From CAZWVR01 sp964637235 (GTDB lineage: Bacteria; Bacteroidota; Bacteroidia; Bacteroidales; S143-33), in the NCBI GenBank assembly GCA_964637235.1, contig CAZWVR010000060.1:1-14803 (forward strand): a DNA stretch of 14,803 nucleotides, in the 5' to 3' direction. The notes under the pieces are model-generated. The model made no database searches. It was not told the origin of the DNA and saw nothing but the letters and a program-made list of their open reading frames with translations. Of this stretch, positions 8,564-14,606 are shown piece after piece. The stretch's first letter is position 1. Every line of letters begins with the position of its first letter. A program made the translations under genes and the position numbers.

Positions 8564-9538
8564 TTAAGTTTCTGCAAGCAGTTTTAAATCTGCCAAAGCT
8601 ATTGCAGCCGCTGCTTCTATGATAACAGGCACACGCAGGACAATAGCTATGTCGTGTCTTCCGGTAATTTTTAGATATTCCATTTTACCTGTTTTGAAAT
8701 TTAGCGTATATTGGCGTTTATATATACTGGAAGTAGGTTTAATTGCCACGCGGAAAATTATATCATTTCCATTTGTTATTCCTCCATTGATACCGCCTGC
8801 ATTATTAGTAAGAGTTTTACCGTCAGTAGAAATGAATATATCGTTATATTCAGAGCCTTTCATTTTTGCGGCTTTAAATCCAGCCCCGAATTCTATTCCT
8901 TTAACCCCAGGTATAGCAAAAACTAAATGGGAAATATAGCTTTCTACACTATCGAAGAAAGGTTCTCCTATACCTGGGGGAAAGTTTGATATTTTGCATT
9001 CAATTAAGCCTCCTAAGGAATCGCCTTCTTTTTGGGCTTGTTGTAGGAGTGTTTGGTACTCTTTTTTTCCATAGATTTCAGATATATAGGCGTTTACTTT
9101 TGCTGGCTGGATAATTTTTTTGGCTACTACGCCAGCAGCTACAAGTGGTAAGGTCATTCTTCCGGAGAACATTCCCCCGCCACGATAATCATTAAAACCT
9201 TTATATTTTATTTTTGCTGTAAAATCAGCATGTCCGGGGCGGGGTATTGCTTTAAAGATTTCGTAGTCTTTACTTTTAATATTACTATTTTCGAAAAAGA
9301 TTGTTAATGGAGCCCCTGTGGTATATCCGTTAAATATTCCTGAAAGCAAGATAGCTTTATCAGGTTCTTTTCTTTTAGTAGTTCCAGATTTATTAGGTTG
9401 TCTACGTTTTATATCTTTATCAAAATCCTTTTCAGAGATAGGTATTCCTGGGGGTATTCCATCAATAACAATACCCACGCCTTTACCATGCGATTCCCCG
9501 AATATAGTTATTTTTAATTTTCTGCCAAATGTGTTCAT
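8564..9538 (-). CDS. aroC: Chorismate synthase, short variant
   Basis: AroC converts 5-enolpyruvylshikimate-3-phosphate to chorismate with reduced FMN, the last common step of aromatic biosynthesis. Visible motifs are FGESHGKGVGIVIDG (13-27), KRRQPNKSG (44-52), RPGHAD (100-105), DYRGGGMFSGRMT (117-129), GGINGGITNG and GRHDIA (293-298). The second signature differs from the usual RSSARET form: SGRMT replaces SARET while the following LVAAGVVAKK helix is kept. At 324 residues it is shorter than the 350-360 usual for the family, with the deficit in the region after residue 145. This SGR form is, from memory, closer to clostridial AroC proteins than to typical Bacteroidota ones. It starts 7 nt after yqeY and is the last gene of its operon. 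Confidence 0.95.
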   Translation of the reverse strand: MNTFGRKLKITIFGESHGKGVGIVIDGIPPGIPISEKDFDKDIKRRQPNKSGTTKRKEPDKAILLSGIFNGYTTGAPLTIFFENSNIKSKDYEIFKAIPRPGHADFTAKIKYKGFNDYRGGGMFSGRMTLPLVAAGVVAKKIIQPAKVNAYISEIYGKKEYQTLLQQAQKEGDSLGGLIECKISNFPPGIGEPFFDSVESYISHLVFAIPGVKGIEFGAGFKAAKMKGSEYNDIFISTDGKTLTNNAGGINGGITNGNDIIFRVAIKPTSSIYKRQYTLNFKTGKMEYLKITGRHDIAIVLRVPVIIEAAAAIALADLKLLAET

Positions 9539-9545
9539 TAGGCGC

Positions 9546-10001
9546 TTAGCCTTGTGAAAGCAATTTTTTTACTATATCTGCTATTTTTTTGCCATCTGCT
9601 CTTGAACCTAATCTTTTTTGGGCTACTGGCATAACTTTTCTCATATCTTGCATACCTGAGGCGTTCAGTTCTGTTATAATTTCTTTGATTTTCTTTTCCA
9701 ATTCTTCCTCTGATAGTGGTTGGGGTAGGAATTCTGAAATTACTTGTATTTCTGCCATTTCTTTGTTATATAGGTCATCTCTACCTTTTTGTTTATATAT
9801 TTCGGCTGAATCTTTACGTTGTTTTACCATTTTTTGCATTATTTTTATAGCTTCTTCCTCGCTGATTTCGTCTTTACCTTTTCCGCTGGTTTTTGCTAAT
9901 AGTAGTTGAGATTTTATAGCACGCAATGCGCGTAGGCGTTCGCTATTTTTAGCTTTCATAGCTTTTTTAATCTCTTCATCAATTTTTTTTGTAAAGTCCA
10001 T
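9546..10001 (-). CDS. GatB/YqeY domain protein
   Basis: This small 151-residue protein matches the whole YqeY family, which shares a fold with the tail of the GatB amidotransferase subunit. Recognisable stretches are LRALRAIKSQ (23-32), KQRKDSAEIYKQKGRDDL (60-77), FLPQPLSEEEL (91-101) and MRKVMPVAQKRLGSRADGK (120-138). The N-terminal part is helical and charged, and the C-terminal domain is complete. The family is often assumed to bind tRNA or act near tRNA-dependent amidation, but its role is not established. It starts 11 nt after the glsB-like stop and ends 7 nt before aroC, so it is part of that operon. No Shine-Dalgarno sequence is visible. Confidence 0.92.
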   Translation of the reverse strand: MDFTKKIDEEIKKAMKAKNSERLRALRAIKSQLLLAKTSGKGKDEISEEEAIKIMQKMVKQRKDSAEIYKQKGRDDLYNKEMAEIQVISEFLPQPLSEEELEKKIKEIITELNASGMQDMRKVMPVAQKRLGSRADGKKIADIVKKLLSQG

Positions 10002-10012
10002 TTTTGTAGGTT

Positions 10013-10888
10013 TTATTGGTTATATAAATAGCGTTCTAATTTTTTTTGGTAAATTTCTTTAATTGTTATCAGAATGGCAGATTCCTCTACCATACCGAAG
10101 TGAGGATTTAAAGCTGTTCCGAAATATTTCATTGTTGGCGAAAGATTTATATATGCTGTAAAGAGCGGGGGGATACGTATCCCTTGTTCTTTTAATTTAT
10201 TTTGGAGTATTTTCCAGTCTTGTTGTTGATTATCGCCATTTAAAGTTTTAGCAATTTCATTTTTATATTGTAGAGTTATCTCAAATTCTTTTTTCGGTTT
10301 TACTAACTGGCTATTGAAATATTTTTTCATAAAGAATATAATCATTTCTCTTGCTTTCTGTGGAATGGTTCTATACATAGTTACTTTGCCAAAAAAGTAT
10401 TTTATACGTTTATCTTGATTTACAAGAGCTCCCAAACCTTCCCATAAGTTGTCTAATATAAAAACAGCCTCCTTTGTATGCGCTACCTGATATGCATGAG
10501 CTACAAAAGAACGACCTAATTCAAGAGTATTTTTCATATAATCCCGAATAAAAATTTCAGAAAAATCAAAAAGTCGCATTGTAGGAGTTTCTATGGTCGC
10601 ATTATTAAGCAAAAAATATCTATAACCGCCTAATATTTCTTTTTTTTCTTCATTCCAAACTATAAGCTGCCAAAAAAGCTCGTCAAAGTCATCAATATCA
10701 TATTCTTTTCCGCTACCACCACCATGTTTAGAAAATGTTTCTTCTCGTAATCGTCCTACTTCAAGCATAAGATTAGGACAATTTCTTTTATGAAAAGTAT
10801 AAAGCAGATTTCCTCCGTAAGTTGTTCGTTTTAAAAAATTTGCACAACTTTTTATTTCTTTTTCAATTTGATATTTTTTATTCTCCAT
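10013..10888 (-). CDS. GNAT-fold N-acyltransferase (GlsB/OlsB-like, amino-acid lipid synthesis)
   Basis: This 291-residue protein belongs to the GNAT-like acyltransferases once annotated as hemolysins, related to OlsB (ornithine lipid) and GlsB (glycine lipid). These N-acylate an amino acid with a hydroxy fatty acid. Family features are EVGRLREETF (43-52), a GGYRYFLL strand (87-94), LELGRSFVA (122-130) and MYRTIP (171-176). A C-terminal extension (about 220-291) holds KLKEQGIRIPPL and FGMVEES. The gene overlaps the upstream O-acyltransferase gene by 11 nt (ATGGAGAATAA contains start and stop), implying translational coupling. The neighbouring O-acyltransferase matches the two-gene glycine-lipid arrangement known in Bacteroides. 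The amino-acid substrate is inferred from context, not seen. Confidence 0.8.
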   Translation of the reverse strand: MENKKYQIEKEIKSCANFLKRTTYGGNLLYTFHKRNCPNLMLEVGRLREETFSKHGGGSGKEYDIDDFDELFWQLIVWNEEKKEILGGYRYFLLNNATIETPTMRLFDFSEIFIRDYMKNTLELGRSFVAHAYQVAHTKEAVFILDNLWEGLGALVNQDKRIKYFFGKVTMYRTIPQKAREMIIFFMKKYFNSQLVKPKKEFEITLQYKNEIAKTLNGDNQQQDWKILQNKLKEQGIRIPPLFTAYINLSPTMKYFGTALNPHFGMVEESAILITIKEIYQKKLERYLYNQ

Positions 10889-11720
10889 TGTATTCTTTTT
10901 TCAAAGAATAAACCTTTTTACGTAAAAAGTCAACCCAGTCTTTCAAAGTTTTACTTTTATCAAAAAATTCATAAGAATATGGAGCTCCAAAATAAAATTT
11001 TATAGTTTTGTTTCTATAATTGAACATTTCATCTGGTAAATAAATTAATTCAAGACCGAATTTCATACCTATGAATTTACGAAAATTAGCAAAATTATAG
11101 AAAAAATTAGAATTTCTACCTTCAATATATACTGGTACTATATAGCGGGCATATTGTTTAGCTTTTTGTAGAAAGCTCTTTTTCCACTCTAAATCTTGAA
11201 TTTTACCTTTAACTTTACGAGATACTAAACCGGATGGAAAAACTATAACGTGTTTATGACTACGATATAGATCTTCCATTGCTCTATTTTGGCTTCTTGA
11301 AAATTTTCCGAAAACATTAACTCCTTGAAAAACAGGTTCTAGATTCTTGATGTATAATAGCAAATCATTTACGATAGCCTTTGCCTCTCCGAAAATCCTA
11401 TTTACTAAATGAATGAAAGCTATTCCATCTAAGCCTCCTAATGGGTGATTAGCAATAAAAACATATCGTTTATCTTTGGGGACTTTCTCTATACCAACAT
11501 ATTCTATCTTTGTATTAAAAAGATTAAGTACTGCTTCTGTGAAATCTGTTCCGTGTTTGTCGCTATTGTTTTTCAGAAAATCATTAATTTCCCGCTGATG
11601 CAGTACTTTCTCTAAATAACGAATAACAAATTTTGGCAAAAACTTATAGACTTTTGGTACTTTTGTCTTTAAGACTTCCTTTACGGAAATTTGCACGACA
11701 GTATTATTATTGTCGTTCAT
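10878..11720 (-). CDS. PlsC-like lysophospholipid O-acyltransferase (GlsA-like)
   Basis: This 280-residue protein has the acyltransferase motifs of the PlsC superfamily: NHPLGGLDG (91-99) and FPSGLVSRK (161-169) in the place of FPEG. The catalytic box is H-X5-D (His92, Asp98) rather than the textbook H-X4-D, as in several hemolysin-type acyltransferases. After motif 4, VPVYIEGRN (195-203), comes a tail with FGLELIYLPDEMF (221-233). The N-terminus is basic with amphipathic segments (21-40) suited to membrane association. Paired with the N-acyltransferase next to it, it probably adds the second, ester-linked fatty acid to an N-acyl amino acid. It is the first gene of the operon with glsB, yqeY and aroC. 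An ordinary lysophosphatidate acyltransferase role is the alternative. Confidence 0.8.
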   Translation of the reverse strand: MNDNNNTVVQISVKEVLKTKVPKVYKFLPKFVIRYLEKVLHQREINDFLKNNSDKHGTDFTEAVLNLFNTKIEYVGIEKVPKDKRYVFIANHPLGGLDGIAFIHLVNRIFGEAKAIVNDLLLYIKNLEPVFQGVNVFGKFSRSQNRAMEDLYRSHKHVIVFPSGLVSRKVKGKIQDLEWKKSFLQKAKQYARYIVPVYIEGRNSNFFYNFANFRKFIGMKFGLELIYLPDEMFNYRNKTIKFYFGAPYSYEFFDKSKTLKDWVDFLRKKVYSLKKEYNGE

Positions 11721-11729
11721 TTTTTAAGA

Positions 11730-11737
11730 CAAAAATA
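11730..11737 (-). promoter_or_regulatory. Possible -7 element before the glsA-like operon
   Basis: The minus strand reads TATTTTTG, matching TAnnTTTG, with its last base 9 nt from the ATG at 11720. As with the similar site before ftsY, this would give an almost leaderless mRNA, and no TTG box is found about 20 nt upstream. It is a weak candidate. Confidence 0.25.
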
Positions 11738-11763
11738 ATAGTTTTAGTTAATAAAATAAATTT

Positions 11764-11850
11764 GGTGTCTCGCTCGCCTTTGTTTTGGGTCGGACTATGG
11801 CTTATAGTCGCCCTGTATTCGCTGCCTAACTTGTCTCCGTCATCACATAA
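11764..11850. other. GC-rich islet with hairpin, possible dispersed repeat or gene remnant
   Basis: These 87 nt are 51% G+C (44 of 87 counted), against roughly 30% around them. They contain a perfect 6-bp stem, GACTAT (11793-11798) and ATAGTC (11804-11809), with loop GGCTT. Both edges change abruptly to A/T-rich sequence. The islet sits between the divergent glsA-like and lipoprotein genes. A minus-strand frame stays open across it and continues past the glsA start to a stop at 11709-11707, but it has no good start codon. I do not recognise it. A foreign remnant, an intergenic repeat or a structured RNA are all possible. Confidence 0.45.
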
Positions 11851-11879
11851 ATAATAAATTTTAACTTTTTGACTAAAAA

Positions 11880-11910
11880 TTTGCATTTTATTTATTTTAA
11901 GACTAATTTG
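11880..11910 (+). promoter_or_regulatory. Candidate Bacteroidota promoter for the lipoprotein gene
   Basis: TTTG (11880-11883) and TAATTTG (11904-11910) are separated by 20 nt. This resembles the Bacteroidota -33 TTTG and -7 TAnnTTTG elements, although the -7 box is one base short. The ATG at 11935 lies 25 nt after the -7 box, giving a leader of about 18 nt. Position and spacing make it the best promoter candidate in the window. Confidence 0.45.
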
Positions 11911-11934
11911 TGGAAAATATAAAAAAGTTTAGCT

Positions 11935-12996
11935 ATGAAAAAAATAATTGTTTCTCTAATTATTACATTTGCAGCTATATCTCTAATAAATTGCAATCGT
12001 TTGGAGAAAAAGTCTAATGCACCTTCTAACACTGCAATCCAAACAGATTCTGTGTCAAAAACGCCAAAGCCTATCAAAATAATTCCCTATCAAGACTATG
12101 CAATACTCAATTATAAGTTCAAATATCCTGATACTAACTTTATATTCTTTGCAGCAAAAGATTCTATATTCGTTATTGACAAATTCAACAATAAAATAGG
12201 ATTTATTCTTGCAGCAAAAAATTTAACAGACTTCTTTGTCAAAGAAAATACATTGGTCTATACCGTACAGAATAAAAAAATGCTGGAATTTTATAAAACT
12301 GATATCAGGAAAATAGCGCCTAAAAAAGTATTTTCTATTGATACCAATAAATTTAGATATATGAATAAAAAGGATCAAGATATCTATGGTGAAACAGAAA
12401 AAACTAATATAATGACTATTGACAACGATACGATTATCTTGCGAGTTTTTTACTTTATATACCAAGGAGAACCTGCTCCTTCTTTACCAAGTTTTGATTT
12501 ACTTATAAATACTAAAACAAAAAATACTTCCCTTTATACGTATGATAGGGAGATTATTCAAAATAAAAAAGAGGCTTCTGTTAATAATAATTTTAAATTT
12601 TTAGGCGCAAAAGGACTTCTCTATAAAGGTAATGTGATAATTCCAATTGATACTTTAAAAAAATATGCAGATTATGGAGAATTCAGCGACAATAATAGCT
12701 CTTATTATAGCTTTTCGCCAGATAAGCATACACTCTTGTGGATTATAGAAACATATATTATGGAAGGCGAGTTATACGATTATTATTATATAAACCTTGA
12801 TACAAAAAAATTTGTACACATACCAATTGCTTTTAATTATTTTATGTGGGTAGATAAAAATACTCTGCTGTATGTTGATAATAATTCATTAACCCTTAGT
12901 TTAATATCTGCCGATCTTTCAAAGCATTTTATAAAAAGCCATATATTACGTTTTATGCCTCAATATAATTCAGAAACTCTTATAATAAATTTTTAA
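11935..12996 (+). CDS. Predicted lipoprotein of unknown function
   Basis: I do not recognise this 353-residue protein. It starts with a lipoprotein-type signal, MKKIIVSLIITFAAISLINC, with cysteine at 20. The residue before it is Asn, which is unusual for a lipobox but tolerable. A short Ser/Asn/Thr/Pro-rich linker follows (about 26-46). The rest alternates short hydrophobic strands with polar turns, for example DSIFVIDKF, NTLVYTVQN, TLLWIIETY and NTLLYVDNN. This is what a beta-propeller or other all-beta surface domain looks like, but no diagnostic repeat was found. It is transcribed alone, convergent with the cas genes, has a plausible promoter upstream and ends at a strong terminator. It is likely exported and anchored in a membrane. 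Confidence 0.75.
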   Translation: MKKIIVSLIITFAAISLINCNRLEKKSNAPSNTAIQTDSVSKTPKPIKIIPYQDYAILNYKFKYPDTNFIFFAAKDSIFVIDKFNNKIGFILAAKNLTDFFVKENTLVYTVQNKKMLEFYKTDIRKIAPKKVFSIDTNKFRYMNKKDQDIYGETEKTNIMTIDNDTIILRVFYFIYQGEPAPSLPSFDLLINTKTKNTSLYTYDREIIQNKKEASVNNNFKFLGAKGLLYKGNVIIPIDTLKKYADYGEFSDNNSSYYSFSPDKHTLLWIIETYIMEGELYDYYYINLDTKKFVHIPIAFNYFMWVDKNTLLYVDNNSLTLSLISADLSKHFIKSHILRFMPQYNSETLIINF

Positions 12997-13019
12997 TGTT
13001 AAACTACAAATTTTGAGCT

Positions 13020-13056
13020 CGGATGAGAGTTTAAAATTCTCATCCGATAATTTTTT
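13020..13056 (+). terminator. Rho-independent terminator after the lipoprotein gene
   Basis: A 9-bp perfect stem, CGGATGAGA (13020-13028) with TCTCATCCG (13038-13046), can be extended by one G-T and two T-A pairs, leaving a 3-nt loop. It is followed by ATAA and six T residues (13051-13056). The U-tract is on the plus strand only, so it ends the lipoprotein transcript. On the other strand the hairpin lacks a good U-tract and may only slow cas transcription. Confidence 0.85.
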
Positions 13057-13064
13057 GTTATAAA

Positions 13065-13730
13065 CTATGATATACGTTCAATTGTGCCGAAGCCACGCGA
13101 TATACTTCGTCCCAATCCAATTAAATCGGGTAATAAAAAATTAGTTATAAATTGTCCTTGAAAAGCTATCATTTGTTTATTTTTAAAACGAGTTTGACGT
13201 TTGTATACCTTAGTCTCTACATATAACCGCTGTTTTACCTCATATCCGACCCCTTGAGCAAAACCTAAAATGTGACCAGTTAAAATACTATTCAATATAG
13301 CTTTTCGTTCTAATTCATCTGTGGCTGCTATATATCTATGAAAGTTTTTTTGATTTAAAGCTAACCACAGGGTCTTAAAACGATATTTTTGAAAATCCGA
13401 AGTTTCTCCTATTTGAGTATAACCGCCTTTAATAATCATATTTTTTACGTAATATTTTGTGTTATCTATTTCTAAAAACTCTATTTTCATAAATAGCTCC
13501 ATTAACAAATTGGCTCCATCCTCTATGGCTACTAAGGTAGCTATCCCATCTAATACTTTATATTGCACTAATGAATAACGGTATAAATATTTATCTTCAA
13601 AATGATTATGCAATAAATCAGAATAGGTTTTAAAATAGTCAGCGAAAAAACCTCGTAATTTATGACCATCACGAGTTTGTAATTTAATCTCCGGAAATGA
13701 AATAACAACTATTTTAATTTTTTTCATCAT
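13065..13730 (-). CDS. cas6: CRISPR pre-crRNA endoribonuclease Cas6 (Cas6b-like)
   Basis: Cas6 cuts the CRISPR transcript within each repeat and commonly stays bound to the crRNA handle. This 221-residue protein has the ferredoxin-like beginning KIKIVVISFPE (4-14). It also has the RYSLVQYKVL stretch (51-60) and a diagnostic C-terminal glycine-rich loop GLGRSISRGFGTI (205-217). The middle, GGYTQIGETSDFQKYRF (102-118) with FAQGVGYEVKQRL (157-169), resembles Cas6 proteins of Bacteroidota type I systems. Histidines 41, 43, 131 and 153 are candidates for catalysis. It starts 9 nt after the cas4 stop with two adjacent ATG codons (13730 and 13727), and either could be used. It is the last gene of the cas operon and faces the convergent lipoprotein gene across 68 nt. 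Confidence 0.85.
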   Translation of the reverse strand: MMKKIKIVVISFPEIKLQTRDGHKLRGFFADYFKTYSDLLHNHFEDKYLYRYSLVQYKVLDGIATLVAIEDGANLLMELFMKIEFLEIDNTKYYVKNMIIKGGYTQIGETSDFQKYRFKTLWLALNQKNFHRYIAATDELERKAILNSILTGHILGFAQGVGYEVKQRLYVETKVYKRQTRFKNKQMIAFQGQFITNFLLPDLIGLGRSISRGFGTIERIS

Positions 13731-13739
13731 ATAGATTTT

Positions 13740-14309
13740 TTAATAAACGCAAATTTTTCTATATGTGCAATTTAAACATTTATTTTTTGTTTTTGTAGCT
13801 TCCGGGTAAATTTCTTCATTTATAATTTTTAGGATTTCCCAAGCTGTTTGGCGGACAAGTTGTTTGTCTCTATCAGTTATTTCAATGGTTTCCAGATGAT
13901 TTTTGCTTCTGACATATACAACAAATCCTTTGTTTACAGGTTTTTGATATACATCCTCAGCAAGCACTGCATAAGCCCAGAGTTGTTGACGGATAGGAGG
14001 ATATATACGTCCCTCAAACTGTGAAAATTTATATTCCAGAGGTGCTATTGTTCCGTCAGATAGTTCCAGAATTTCGTCTGGTTTGCCACGCAGGATGCCA
14101 TTGGATAAATAAGGTGTAATATGTTTTTTTATTACCCCGATACGTTTGCGCAAGTACTCTTTGTTTCTAACAGCCTTTAAATCATGTATTTCTCGTCCTT
14201 TGATAACAAGGAAATATTTTTCCTCATATTGCGGTATCCCTAAAACATACTGGTAGTAAATATAGCGAGGACAATAAAGGTAATTGACTATGTCAATAGG
14301 CATGATCAT
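13740..14309 (-). CDS. cas4: CRISPR-associated exonuclease Cas4
   Basis: Cas4 is a Fe-S, RecB-like nuclease that trims and checks the PAM of prespacers before integration by Cas1-Cas2. Length is typical at 189 residues. The cluster cysteines are Cys13 (LYCPRYIYY) and Cys178, Cys181 and Cys187 (CLNCTYRKIC). Nuclease residues are His42 (REIHDL), Asp78 (GKPDEI) and Glu92 with Lys94 (LEYKF), followed by QQLWAY (108-113). All key residues are intact. The ATG at 14309 overlaps the cas2 TGA in ATGA, indicating translational coupling and favouring this start over Met3. Cas4 lies downstream of cas2 instead of upstream of cas1, the more common order. Confidence 0.93.
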   Translation of the reverse strand: MIMPIDIVNYLYCPRYIYYQYVLGIPQYEEKYFLVIKGREIHDLKAVRNKEYLRKRIGVIKKHITPYLSNGILRGKPDEILELSDGTIAPLEYKFSQFEGRIYPPIRQQLWAYAVLAEDVYQKPVNKGFVVYVRSKNHLETIEITDRDKQLVRQTAWEILKIINEEIYPEATKTKNKCLNCTYRKICVY

Positions 14310-14596
14310 AGGAACAGAGCTTTTACTTCGTCGGTTATCAGTTTTTTATCAAATGCCTGTCCAAGCAGGTCGGTTTGTTTGAGTTCTTTTTTGTTCATAG
14401 GAAAAATGTAAACAGAATCCTTTTCTGTATCAATAAGCTCCTCTATTTCCAGAGCCAGTGATTTTTTCTGCACATCCTCAATGGTTCCGAGAAAAACAGA
14501 TTTCTGCACGCGGTAAAGTCCGTAGCGTTTGCAGATTTTTGTAATTTTGTTTCTGACCTTATTGTCCTGAATATCGTACAATACCCAGATAATCAT
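14306..14596 (-). CDS. cas2: CRISPR-associated protein Cas2
   Basis: Cas2 forms the central dimer of the Cas1-Cas2 integrase that inserts new spacers. The 96-residue protein begins MIIWVLYDI, with the conserved Asp8 after the first strand. It continues with KICKRYGLYRVQKSVFLGTI (20-39), the usual ferredoxin-fold pattern, and VYIFPM near 62-67. The ATG at 14596 is chosen because the protein then starts at the first beta strand as in the family. An in-frame TTG 30 nt upstream would overlap the end of cas1 and add ten residues with no counterpart. The stop shares ATGA with the cas4 start, and the cas1 stop is 10 nt upstream. Confidence 0.93.
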   Translation of the reverse strand: MIIWVLYDIQDNKVRNKITKICKRYGLYRVQKSVFLGTIEDVQKKSLALEIEELIDTEKDSVYIFPMNKKELKQTDLLGQAFDKKLITDEVKALFL

Positions 14597-14606
14597 AATA
14601 TTGTGT

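Noticed and set aside
11823..11829. GCCTAAC as an integron attC (RYYYAAC) core site
   Set aside because: No matching GTTRRRY partner was found in the following 100 nt or so, and no integrase is present, so a full attC structure is not supported.
11633..11854. Plus-strand 73-codon frame crossing the GC-rich islet as a gene
   Set aside because: It starts inside the glsA-like gene on the opposite strand, has no plausible leader and its sequence shows no recognisable protein pattern.
13020..13046. Hairpin next to cas6 as a degenerate CRISPR repeat
   Set aside because: It is a single copy with a downstream T-run right after a gene end, so a rho-independent terminator explains it fully.
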